Below are positions 1 to 7,392 of a stretch of DNA of 30,326 bases, piece after piece. The first letter of the stretch is position 1, and each line of letters begins with the position of its first letter. Both the position numbers and the translations under genes were made by a program. The stretch is from the IMG/VR virus record IMGVR_UViG_3300007346_000135, positions 1 to 30,326 of that record; one strand, written 5' to 3'. The stretch comes from a virus. The notes under the pieces were generated by a model. It made no database searches and was not told where the DNA came from. It worked only from the letters and a program-made list of their open reading frames with translations.

Positions 1-168
1 AGAGATGTAAAAGATAGAAAAAATATGAGAAAGTTAATTACTGATAGCTATGATGCTTATTGGTATTGCATATATGTAAAGGACAGAAAAAGTATAAGAG
101 AGTTGATTACTGATGATGATTTTGAAATCCCAAATTGCAATATAAAGTTGAGTAAAAAGGACAAATGA
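1..168 (+). CDS. 3' end of a repeat-containing protein (partial)
   Basis: The reading frame is open from the first base to a TGA at 166-168 and gives 55 residues, so the start lies outside the window. Two tandem units of about 23 residues are visible. Each carries a KDRK..R.LITD segment, and an aromatic-rich AYWYCIYV stretch joins them. Such short helical units with Asp-Arg and Tyr-rich faces occur in repeat proteins of phages and large viruses, but no function can be assigned from them. An AAAAAGGAC ribosome-binding site for the next gene lies inside its last codons, so the two genes are probably cotranscribed. That it is a real gene end is fairly likely; its role is unknown. Confidence 0.6.
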   Translation, partial: RDVKDRKNMRKLITDSYDAYWYCIYVKDRKSIRELITDDDFEIPNCNIKLSKKDK

Positions 169-169
169 A

Positions 170-637
170 ATGGAAGTCAACAAATTAAGAAAAATATATT
201 TAGAAAAAATAGTTAGCTTATTTATGAATGAACAGAAATTATCAGATGGCAATAATTTTTATTTTATCGACATACATGGAGATGTTGAAGACAATTGTGA
301 TGTAATCGTAAAGATATGTGAGATAATAGTTAGTGGCTACATTGCTGGCGAGGATGTCATATTAAGAAAATTTATGCGTATTAACATGAAAAAACAGATT
401 GAACATCTTAGCTGTAGTTTGATTGGTGGCAATAAAGTTTGTTTTTGGCTAGAAGGTTATCAAGAATATTTTAATGATAAAACTCTAGTATTCGAGTTCA
501 TGGAAAAAATACGCAAGCTAAATTATGATTATGTTGATCGATGTATTAGAAGATACGAAGACGAGGGTTTAATAATTGAACCAGAGTTTGTCGAGATTTT
601 AACAACAAATGACAAATTTGAAAGAGTAAAAAATTAA
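170..637 (+). CDS. hypothetical protein, 155 aa
   Basis: The ATG at 170 follows the TGA of the preceding gene by one base and sits behind AAAAAGGAC, which supports this start and translational coupling. The product is soluble and mixed in charge, with no signal peptide or membrane helix. An N-terminal helix is followed by an FYFIDIHGDVED segment (about residues 31-42) and a Cys-containing helix. The C-terminal third, around KIRKLNYDYVDRCIRRYEDEG, looks helical. I do not recognise a family. Its place just upstream of the protease and packaging genes suggests a late or middle phage gene, but nothing in the sequence shows its job. Confidence 0.7.
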   Translation: MEVNKLRKIYLEKIVSLFMNEQKLSDGNNFYFIDIHGDVEDNCDVIVKICEIIVSGYIAGEDVILRKFMRINMKKQIEHLSCSLIGGNKVCFWLEGYQEYFNDKTLVFEFMEKIRKLNYDYVDRCIRRYEDEGLIIEPEFVEILTTNDKFERVKN

Positions 638-680
638 TATTGATTTTATAACGAAATAATTGTATTATTAATTTTGGCTA

Positions 681-745
681 GGGAGATATCCCGAAAAGAG
701 GAATGTCCACCTCCTGCCTTTTAAACAGGACTTTGCACAAAGGAG
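681..745 (+). promoter_or_regulatory. structured leader with anti-Shine-Dalgarno, before the ClpP-like gene
   Basis: This stretch is richer in G+C than its surroundings and can form several short hairpins: GGGA/TCCC (681-684 with 689-692), GAGG/CCTC (698-701 with 710-713), TCCTG/CAGGA (712-716 with 726-730) and CTTT/AAAG (731-734 with 739-742). The element CACCTCCT (708-715) matches the ribosomal anti-Shine-Dalgarno sequence. It can pair either with GAGG upstream or with the AGGAG at 741-745 that serves the GTG start at 752. These pairings exclude one another, as expected of a translational switch. No known riboswitch class was recognised, so regulation is an inference from pairing alone. Confidence 0.4.
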
Positions 746-751
746 ACAATT

Positions 752-1309
752 GTGAGCAAAAAAAAATCAGAATATAAACAAATAGAAATTCACACCAAAG
801 AAGAAAACTTTTCACTTATAAGTAACACAAAAAATATTTATGATTTGTATGTGGGCGAGTTCGATGATTCAGAGCTAGGTCACAACATGATAATTAATAA
901 ATTGTCTCAACTTGACAAAAAAGATACTTTAAATATTCATATAAGCTCGAATGGTGGTGTTGTAAGTTTGCTAATTAATTATATAAACATTTTGCAAAAA
1001 ACTACTGCTACAGTCAACGCTTATTTAAATTTTGGCTATTCTGCTGGAGCTTTATTATTTGGAGCTTGTCACAATAGATATGTATACTCACATTCTTCAT
1101 TAATGTATCATACATTCTCACAATGTATAAATGGAAAATCTCAAGAGTTGCAATCAAATTTAAGTTGTAATATGAGAATAATACATGCATTGATGAATAA
1201 TTTTTATTTAGGCATTAATGAAGAAGAATTTAACCAACTCAAAGATGGTAAAGATTTTTGGTTTGATGCAGATGAGATAGTAGATAGAAAAATAGCGATA
1301 ATGATATAA
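752..1309 (+). CDS. ClpP-like serine protease (S14 family)
   Basis: The 185-residue product has the ClpP/crotonase fold signature. ISSNGG (residues 65-70) forms the oxyanion strand, GYSAGA (95-100) carries the nucleophile Ser97, LMYHTF (117-122) carries His120, and GKDFWF (166-171) supplies the likely acid Asp168. The length is close to bacterial ClpP (about 200 aa) without a long N-terminal extension. The GTG start is chosen for its strong AAAGGAG eight bases upstream. In many phages ClpP-like proteins act as head-maturation proteases, but a DUF2213-type prohead protease is also encoded at 5850, so here it may cleave another substrate or work with a host Clp ATPase. Family assignment is firm; the target is unknown. 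Confidence 0.85.
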   Translation: MSKKKSEYKQIEIHTKEENFSLISNTKNIYDLYVGEFDDSELGHNMIINKLSQLDKKDTLNIHISSNGGVVSLLINYINILQKTTATVNAYLNFGYSAGALLFGACHNRYVYSHSSLMYHTFSQCINGKSQELQSNLSCNMRIIHALMNNFYLGINEEEFNQLKDGKDFWFDADEIVDRKIAIMI

Positions 1310-1327
1310 CTATGAGTGATATTAACA

Positions 1328-1465
1328 ATGTCTAAACTAACAGATGAAATTAAAAATAGAGATAAAATAAAAAATGATTTTTGTTTAAAACAAAATATAA
1401 AACTAATAAGAATCCCGTATTATCATTACCATAAAATAGAAGTTATTTTAGATAAGGGGTTATAA
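1328..1465 (+). pseudogene. C-terminal fragment of a Vsr-like / homing-type endonuclease
   Basis: This short ORF of 45 codons is read MSKLTDEIKN, then RDKIKNDFCLKQNIKLIRIP and a YYHYHKIEVIL-like end. The pattern (R/D)xIKNxxCxxxxIKLIRIPY followed by an I..IL helix is the hallmark of the C-terminus of phage and giant-virus endonucleases with a Vsr-like (PD-(D/E)XK) fold, including homing-type enzymes. The catalytic N-terminal part is absent, and no remnant of it is seen in the 18 bases back to the ClpP-like gene. The ribosome-binding site is poor. It is probably a deletion relic of a mobile endonuclease between protease and terminase. A short expressed protein remains possible. Confidence 0.5.
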
Positions 1466-2011
1466 GTGTCTTTAAGTACTAGAAAAAAAAATCAGATAAT
1501 TGCAGAGTGGAAAGCTGGTAGATTTAATAGCTATTATGCTGTAGCTAAACACCATCAAATAAGTCAGCCAATAGCCAAGAAAATGTTAGTAAATATAGAT
1601 CAATCAAATGTAGATATAGTAAGGACTGGAGTGGAGTATGAAACAGCTAAAAAACTTAGTAAAAATTTAGTAGAAATAAAAGCTATAGAAAATGAGGTTG
1701 CTAATAGGATTAAAGTTGACAATATATCTAATAAGATACTTGATAAAGCTAGCCAAATGATATCATCAAACAAGACTATTGAGAAAGTAAATGTCGGCGA
1801 TGGTATGCAATCATTTCAAGAAAGAGAATTGAATAGTGCGGACTTAAAAAATTTAGCTGATACAGTTGATAAGGCTAGTGTTACTCTTGGAGTAAACCAA
1901 AGACACGCTAGCAGTCAAGTAACAGTTAATAATACTAATGCACAGCAGAATAACGATAATAATAGCAATTTAATCACAGAAGCCCTGAAGGCAAAGTATG
2001 CAAATAAATGA
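1466..2011 (+). CDS. terS: terminase small subunit
   Basis: The product of 181 aa has an N-terminal helix-turn-helix (about residues 8-42, around AEWKAGRFNSYYAVAKHHQI and SQPIAKKML), the DNA-recognition domain of phage small terminases. A helical middle segment suited to ring oligomerisation follows. The tail is Asn/Gln/Ser-rich (about 145-172). It starts with GTG right behind the preceding fragment's stop; GATAAGGGG upstream is the likely ribosome-binding site. Its end overlaps the large-subunit gene by 14 bases, the usual coupling of terminase subunits. Function is assigned from the HTH domain and gene order: recognition of packaging sites and loading of the motor. Confidence 0.85.
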   Translation: MSLSTRKKNQIIAEWKAGRFNSYYAVAKHHQISQPIAKKMLVNIDQSNVDIVRTGVEYETAKKLSKNLVEIKAIENEVANRIKVDNISNKILDKASQMISSNKTIEKVNVGDGMQSFQERELNSADLKNLADTVDKASVTLGVNQRHASSQVTVNNTNAQQNNDNNSNLITEALKAKYANK

Positions 2012-3371
2012 CATCGTCAATTGTAGAACTGATCTACTAACTTTTTCAAAAGCTATTTTCAAAAGCCGTAAAGGTATCGACTGGGTAGAAAACTTGCATC
2101 ATAAGGTTATATGTGAACATCTTGAGCGTGTTGTTATTGGCGACATTAAAAGGCTTATAATTAATATACCCCCGAGATATTCAAAGACAGAGTTAGCAGT
2201 TATCAACTTCATTGCTTGGTGTATTGGTAATTATCCAGATAGCGAATTTATTCATGCGAGTTATTCTAAGAGATTAGCTACTAACAATACATGGAATGCT
2301 AGAGCAATAGTTGAGGGCGAAACCTTTGAGGAAATATTTGGAGAAATAGGACTAAGGAACGATAGCAACGCAAAAGACGAGTGGCGGACAAATGCTGGCG
2401 GTTGTGTATACGCTACGGGTGCAGATGGTACTATCACAGGCTATGGTGCTGGTGGTATGTCAACCAATTTCAAGGGTGCAATAATTATAGATGATCCACA
2501 CAAGGCTGGGGAAGCTAACAGCGATACTATGCGTAACAATGTTATTGATTGGTTTAGCACAACTATAGAAAGCCGAACCAACTCAAAAGATACGCCAATT
2601 ATATTAATCATGCAAAGACTACATGAGGAAGACTTAAGCGGTTTTTTGTTAAATGGCGGTAATGGGGAAGATTGGACACATCTTAATATACCAGCTATTG
2701 ATGATGATGGATTGCCTTTGTGGGAATATAAGCATTCTATAGAAGATTTGCGTAGAATAGAAAGTGCTAATCCTTACGTATTTGCTGGACAATATATGCA
2801 GACGCCAGCACCTAAGGGAGGTGGATTGTACAAGCAAGATCGGTTTAAATATTACACAATAGAGCCTCAATTTAAATATAGATTAATGTTTGCTGATACG
2901 GCAATGAAAACTAAAGAAGCAAATGATTATAGTGTATTGCAGGTGTGGGGATATACAGCAAATAAAGATGCTTATCTGATAGACCAGCTGAGAGGAAAGT
3001 GGGAAGCTCCAGAGCTAAAGCAAATGACTACATCATTTTGGGAGAAGCATAAAAATTTATCTAACGGCAGGCTAAGAAATTTATGTGTGGAAGATAAAGC
3101 TAGTGGTACTGGATTAATTCAATCACTTCAAAGGGAAAATAATATAACCGTTAAAGCAATTCAAAGAAACAACGATAAGATAACAAGGGCTTATGATGCC
3201 GTTCCATATATGGCTAGTGGCAGAGTTTATTTTAGAGATGGAGCGGACTATTTATCAGACCTAATACCAGAGCTTTTAGTATTCCCAAATGGAAAGCATG
3301 ATGACCAAGTAGATGTGTTGAACGATGGTATATCAGAATTAGAAAAAAAATCATCTTCATTTTTTGGTTAA
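1998..3371 (+). CDS. terL: terminase large subunit (packaging ATPase and nuclease)
   Basis: The 457-residue protein carries both motor domains. The ATPase half has a Walker A-like PPRYSKT (residues 58-64) and a Walker B IIIDD (162-166). The RNase H-like nuclease half has Asp300 (FADTAMK), Glu365/Asp366 (CVEDKASG) and the terminal KHDDQVD motif (433-439). It translocates DNA into the prohead and cuts the concatemer, docking on the portal encoded next. The ATG lies within the small-subunit gene behind GAAGG. All key residues are present and the length is normal, so the enzyme looks intact. Confidence 0.95.
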   Translation: MQINDIVNCRTDLLTFSKAIFKSRKGIDWVENLHHKVICEHLERVVIGDIKRLIINIPPRYSKTELAVINFIAWCIGNYPDSEFIHASYSKRLATNNTWNARAIVEGETFEEIFGEIGLRNDSNAKDEWRTNAGGCVYATGADGTITGYGAGGMSTNFKGAIIIDDPHKAGEANSDTMRNNVIDWFSTTIESRTNSKDTPIILIMQRLHEEDLSGFLLNGGNGEDWTHLNIPAIDDDGLPLWEYKHSIEDLRRIESANPYVFAGQYMQTPAPKGGGLYKQDRFKYYTIEPQFKYRLMFADTAMKTKEANDYSVLQVWGYTANKDAYLIDQLRGKWEAPELKQMTTSFWEKHKNLSNGRLRNLCVEDKASGTGLIQSLQRENNITVKAIQRNNDKITRAYDAVPYMASGRVYFRDGADYLSDLIPELLVFPNGKHDDQVDVLNDGISELEKKSSSFFG

Positions 3372-3385
3372 TATTTATCAAAATA

Positions 3386-3394
3386 TGCTAAAAT
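3386..3394 (+). promoter_or_regulatory. candidate extended -10 promoter before the portal gene
   Basis: The 52-bp gap between terminase and portal contains TGCTAAAAT, an extended -10 element (TG at 3386-3387, TAAAAT at 3389-3394). No clear -35 is present, which is tolerated for extended -10 promoters. Downstream lies TTATATAAATTATTAAGGTTA, which resembles the stretch before the tape measure gene and includes the AAGG ribosome-binding site. The background is very AT-rich, so chance matches are common. Confidence 0.35.
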
Positions 3395-3423
3395 AAATTT
3401 ATATAAATTATTAAGGTTAAATA

Positions 3424-4914
3424 ATGTTTAATATATTTAAGAAAAAAAAAGTAGTAATTGATATCCCTGTTGTAGAAGAAAAAAACAAAGAAAAAAGTTT
3501 GTTTTGGGGTAGAAGATTACAGAAGCCAACCACAAATCAAATAATAGATAATGCTTTCAATAAATCGATTAAATCCAAGCCAAACATCCAACATACAGGC
3601 ATGGATTCTGTATGTTTCAACAATGCTTACAGTATGGGTAATAATTATGGAGTTAATCCAATAGCCTTTGATTGGTTTGCTTCCGATTCTTTTATCGGTT
3701 TTGGTGCAATGGCAATTATCGCACAAAATAGTTTAATTTCTAAAGCTTGTAGTTTACCTGGAAAAGATGCGATAAGAAAAGGCTGGAAAGTTTCAACTAT
3801 TGAAGACACAAAAATAGAAAGTAAAATATTTGATGAAATAAGAAATTTAGATAGGCATAAATATAAAATCAAAGATAAGCTTATTAATCAAGCGCAATTC
3901 ACTAAAGTTTTTGGCATTCGTGTAGCTTTATTTGTTGTAGAAAGTACCGATCCTAAGTACTATGAAAAACCTTTTAATATTGATGGAGTCAAAGCTGGAA
4001 GTTATAAGGGAATTTCACAAATAGACCCACAATGGTGTACGCCTATCACCACTTCAGATAATGTCTCAGACCCGGCAAGTTTAAATTATTACGAGCCAAC
4101 ATACTGGCAGATTAATGGAAGAAAATATCATAAAAGCCATTTAGTGATAACTCGAGGTGATGAAGTGGCTGATATACTTAAGCCAACTTATCAGTATGCG
4201 GGAATATCTCTTGTACAGAAAATATATAATCGTTTATATGGCGCAGAAAAAACAGCTAATGAAATCCCGATGCTGGTACAATCTAAGCGTTTAAATGTTT
4301 TCAAAATGGAAGGTATGAGCGACAAGGTAGGAGACTATAATTCTTTCAATGATTCGATGCAAAAATGGGTCGAGCTAAGAGATAATTATGGCATAAGATT
4401 TGCTGATACTAAGGATAGTATTGAGCAGTTAGAGACTTCATTAAGTGATCTCGATGTCAATGTGATGACACAGTATCAATTAGTTTGTAGTATTGCTAAT
4501 ACCCCGTCATATAAGCTATTGAACTCGCCTATGAAAGGTTTCTCAAGTGGAGATACAGAGGAATCAAGTTATCATGAAGAGCTTGAGAATATACAAGATT
4601 TGATTCTTGAGCCATTTCTTGATAGACATTATCAATTGTTAATTAAATCAGAAATAAAACCTAAATTTAATATTGATTTCAATGCTTATATTCAGTGGAA
4701 TGAATTAGACGCCATAACCGAAAAAGAAAGAGCGGAAATTGATGAAATTAAATCAAGGACAGATATTAATTACACAAATGCTGGCATACTTGGTCAAAAT
4801 GGTATTAATAAAAAACTAACAGATGATGAAAACTCACCATATTTTGGCATGATTGATAATGATTATAGTGATTATAGCGATATTGATGAAAAAGAAAATA
4901 TTGAAGAATTATAA
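3424..4914 (+). CDS. portal protein (DUF1073/phage_portal_3-like)
   Basis: The gene lies directly after the large terminase and before the head-morphogenesis gene, which is the portal position. The 496-aa length is typical. Features common to the DUF1073-type portal family are visible: an early FDWFASDSFIGFGAMAIIAQ segment (about residues 82-101), RKGWKV, a ...GISQIDPQW segment, a YAGISLVQKIYNRLYG helix in the middle, and a late LLNSPMKGFSSGDTEESSYHE segment followed by a coiled stretch ending in an acidic tail. The portal is the dodecameric channel for DNA entry and the docking site of terminase and connector. The N-terminal Lys-rich segment is probably flexible. The ATG is supported by AAGG nine bases upstream. 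Confidence 0.85.
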   Translation: MFNIFKKKKVVIDIPVVEEKNKEKSLFWGRRLQKPTTNQIIDNAFNKSIKSKPNIQHTGMDSVCFNNAYSMGNNYGVNPIAFDWFASDSFIGFGAMAIIAQNSLISKACSLPGKDAIRKGWKVSTIEDTKIESKIFDEIRNLDRHKYKIKDKLINQAQFTKVFGIRVALFVVESTDPKYYEKPFNIDGVKAGSYKGISQIDPQWCTPITTSDNVSDPASLNYYEPTYWQINGRKYHKSHLVITRGDEVADILKPTYQYAGISLVQKIYNRLYGAEKTANEIPMLVQSKRLNVFKMEGMSDKVGDYNSFNDSMQKWVELRDNYGIRFADTKDSIEQLETSLSDLDVNVMTQYQLVCSIANTPSYKLLNSPMKGFSSGDTEESSYHEELENIQDLILEPFLDRHYQLLIKSEIKPKFNIDFNAYIQWNELDAITEKERAEIDEIKSRTDINYTNAGILGQNGINKKLTDDENSPYFGMIDNDYSDYSDIDEKENIEEL

Positions 4915-4916
4915 AA

Positions 4917-5765
4917 ATGGCTAAAAATTTAAAGCTATCAAGCAATAAGCAAAAATGGGTAAATAAGTTTAACCCTAATCTTATAGTAGGCGAACCTTTA
5001 CGCCCAAATTATGAGATTGAAAAAAACACAGTTAGAAAAGTTGAAAGACTAACTAAGAAGATGATTAAAGAGTTTGAGAGAGAAGTTATAAGACTTTTCA
5101 AAAAAGAAAGCCCAGCATACTTCGCACAAGATGCAAGTATATCTAGCCAAGTTAGAATACTATTAAGCAAGTTAGAAGATAAATTTTATTCTATGTTTAA
5201 AGTAGAGGGCAATAATATTGCTAACTATATGACTAATAGCGTTAATAGACATTCTAAAGCACAAACGCAAAATAGTCTTAAGAAATTAAGCGGTGGATTA
5301 TCAATCAATGTTAAAGACTTGAGTGCTGAGACAAAAGAGATATTAAAAGCTAGTGCGAGTCAAGCCTCGAGTTATATAAGAAGTATACAAGCTGATTATC
5401 TTGATCAAGCTTCAGGCTTTACTTATCGGAGCATAACCCAAGGCGAGGGTCTCAAAGAATTAATTCCACAATTACAAATACTCAGCGGTAAGACTTTAAT
5501 AAACGCTAAATTATTAGCACTAGACCAAACAAGAAAAACAAACGCTACACTTGATGAAGCGAGAATGAGACAGAACGGAATTACTAAATTTAGGTGGAAT
5601 CATTCAAGTGCAGGAAAGACACAAAGGCAAACCCATGTTGAATTTGATGGTCAAATATACGAACTTAACGACCCGCCATACGATAGAGACGCAAAACAAA
5701 AAGTAATGCCGGCACAGTTACCTTATTGCAGATGTTTTAAAACTCCTGTTATTGAATTTAATTAA
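4917..5765 (+). CDS. phage head morphogenesis protein (SPP1 gp7 / Mu F-like)
   Basis: The 282-aa protein begins two bases after the portal stop. It has a long, basic helical N-terminal region and a C-terminal domain with the signature of the minor head/gp7 family: TRKTNATLDEARMRQNGITK, then RWNHSSAGKTQRQTHVEFDG, and a PPYD...MPAQLPYCRCF ending with paired cysteines. Members bind the portal, a few copies being built into the procapsid and sometimes ejected with the DNA. The order portal, gp7-like, protease, capsid agrees with this. Nothing appears truncated. Confidence 0.85.
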   Translation: MAKNLKLSSNKQKWVNKFNPNLIVGEPLRPNYEIEKNTVRKVERLTKKMIKEFEREVIRLFKKESPAYFAQDASISSQVRILLSKLEDKFYSMFKVEGNNIANYMTNSVNRHSKAQTQNSLKKLSGGLSINVKDLSAETKEILKASASQASSYIRSIQADYLDQASGFTYRSITQGEGLKELIPQLQILSGKTLINAKLLALDQTRKTNATLDEARMRQNGITKFRWNHSSAGKTQRQTHVEFDGQIYELNDPPYDRDAKQKVMPAQLPYCRCFKTPVIEFN

Positions 5766-5791
5766 TTATTTTAAATTATTAATATTAATTA

Positions 5792-5820
5792 TTGACAATA
5801 ATAAAATATTTATATATCTT
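5792..5820 (+). promoter_or_regulatory. candidate sigma70-type promoter before the prohead protease
   Basis: A perfect TTGACA (5792-5797) is followed after exactly 17 bases by TATCTT (5815-5820), four of six matches to the -10 consensus. It lies in an 84-bp gap ahead of the head-protease, cement and capsid genes, which need high expression. The gene downstream has only a distant AAGG, so a leader effect is also possible. Assigned by sequence match only. Confidence 0.45.
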
Positions 5821-5849
5821 AAAATTAATTAAGGTTTATAATATTAATT

Positions 5850-6902
5850 ATGAATAAATTAGAAGAAGATGAAAACGGATTTGTCTTGGTGGAAAAAAGA
5901 CCTATATCAAAAGTTGGAGTATTCGAATATCTAGGTAGTTCAATAGGTGCAGAAGACCCTGATAGAATTTATAAGGTATATCGCCCAGCTGAGGAGCTAT
6001 CAAATAAAGAAACTATTGACTCATTTAAATTAGTTCCGTGGATAGATGAGCATGAAATGCTTGGCACTGATGGTACGCCAGCAGAGCAAAAAGGAATCCA
6101 AGGAACAACTGGCGAAGATATATATTTTGAGGGTGATACACTTTATGGAAACTTAAAAGTTTATAGTGGTAGTTTAAAAAATATAATAGAAAACGGAAAG
6201 AAAGAATTAAGCCTTGGCTATAAATGCAAATACAAGTTTGAGAGTGGCGTTTTTGATGGACAAAAATACGATGCAATACAAACAGAGCTAAGAGGCAACC
6301 ATATTGCTACAGTAGAAAACGGGCGAATGGGTAAAGAGGTTGCTGTTTGCGATTCTGCAATAGTAACATTTGACTATAATGACATAACAACTGACATAAC
6401 AACAGGAGAAATACCTATAATGAATGATGAATTAATAAAATCTTTAGAGGAAATGCTAAAGCCAATTATGGAAAAAATAAATGAGCTATCTGAAAAAATA
6501 GATAGCAAAGAAGTTGTCGAAGAAGAAACCGAGGACGAGTACAAAGAGGTTAAAGATTCAGAAGTAAATGAAGAGAAAAAAGCTTCTGACATTGAAGAAG
6601 AGAAAAAGGCAATGGCTCAAGATGCGATGGATGCTAAGATAGCATTAAAAGAAGAGTTCAAAAGTAGAGATAGATTAGCTAGCGAAATTTCAAAAGTTGT
6701 TGGTTCTTTCGACCATTTAGATATGGACTTTAAAGATGTTGTCGATTATGGCCTTAAGAAATTAGACATTACAGCAGATAAAGGACAAGAGCTTGCTACA
6801 TTAAAAGGTTACTTATCTGCAACCTCAAAAGTAGTGCATACTGATGTAGCTATGGACGCTGGAATCAAGAAAGGTAAAGAATCTTTTTACGATAATTTTT
6901 AA
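5850..6902 (+). CDS. prohead protease with C-terminal scaffold-like region (DUF2213-like)
   Basis: Residues 1-175 resemble the DUF2213 family: KRPISKVGVFEYLG near the start, IYKVYRPAEEL, LVPWIDEHEML, GKKELSLGYKCKY (candidate nucleophile Ser in ELSLGY), and RGNHIATVENGR (candidate His). These fit a serine protease of the herpesvirus-assemblin type. Residues about 185-350 are very rich in Glu and Lys, predicted helical, and contain a KAMAQDAMDAKIALKEEFK stretch, as in protease-scaffold fusions. Together they would shape and then process the procapsid built from the capsid protein encoded 490 bp downstream. The start has a weak ribosome-binding site; no better in-frame start is nearby. Confidence 0.75.
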   Translation: MNKLEEDENGFVLVEKRPISKVGVFEYLGSSIGAEDPDRIYKVYRPAEELSNKETIDSFKLVPWIDEHEMLGTDGTPAEQKGIQGTTGEDIYFEGDTLYGNLKVYSGSLKNIIENGKKELSLGYKCKYKFESGVFDGQKYDAIQTELRGNHIATVENGRMGKEVAVCDSAIVTFDYNDITTDITTGEIPIMNDELIKSLEEMLKPIMEKINELSEKIDSKEVVEEETEDEYKEVKDSEVNEEKKASDIEEEKKAMAQDAMDAKIALKEEFKSRDRLASEISKVVGSFDHLDMDFKDVVDYGLKKLDITADKGQELATLKGYLSATSKVVHTDVAMDAGIKKGKESFYDNF

Positions 6903-6920
6903 AAAAAAAGGAAAATAAAT

Positions 6921-7376
6921 ATGCAAACAATAGTAAATAAAAAATTAGCTTTTGGTGTTGTAGGTGAATTATACGACAATACAGTTAAGAAAATAGATAC
7001 ATATGTACTAAATAGTGATGATAATGTTATTGGTACTGCTTTCACTAGAGTTTCTGAGGGTGTAGCAGGAAAAGGCGGAACTGGTACATTTGTAGGTCTA
7101 TTAGTTTTGCCTAAGCAATATGTTAATTATAGCTCTAGCATTGGTTCTACAAACTCTATTCCTCGTGGAACTCAAGCGAGCATAGCAAAGACTGGTAGAA
7201 TTATTGCAAATGTTGGCGGTACTGCTAGTGTTGGCGATGATGTTTTCTTTGATAACACTACAGGTGCTTTAGGTGTTGGTACAGCTGGTGCGGGTCAAAC
7301 TCAAATACCAAATTGCAAAGTATTTTATTTTGATGCTGAAGCAAATGGCTTGTGTGTATTAGAGCTACTTAACTAA
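6921..7376 (+). CDS. capsid cement/decoration protein (DUF2190-like)
   Basis: The 151-aa, Gly/Thr/Val-rich beta protein sits immediately before the major capsid gene, where structural cement proteins of the gp24/DUF2190 type are found. Its traits are short beta repeats, the FVGLLVLPKQYVNY segment, a GRIIANVGGTASVGDDVFFD core and an aromatic FDAEANGLCVLEL end. It is expected to bind and stabilise the capsid shell. An AAAGGAAA sequence 12 bases upstream provides the start signal. Confidence 0.75.
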   Translation: MQTIVNKKLAFGVVGELYDNTVKKIDTYVLNSDDNVIGTAFTRVSEGVAGKGGTGTFVGLLVLPKQYVNYSSSIGSTNSIPRGTQASIAKTGRIIANVGGTASVGDDVFFDNTTGALGVGTAGAGQTQIPNCKVFYFDAEANGLCVLELLN

Positions 7377-7392
7377 TTAAAGGAAAAATAAG

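Noticed and set aside
678-745. tRNA-Lys-like anticodon loop (CTTTTAA within the leader)
   Set aside because: The loop could be closed by four pairs plus a mismatch, but no T-arm with GTTCGA, no acceptor stem and no proper D-arm can be drawn.
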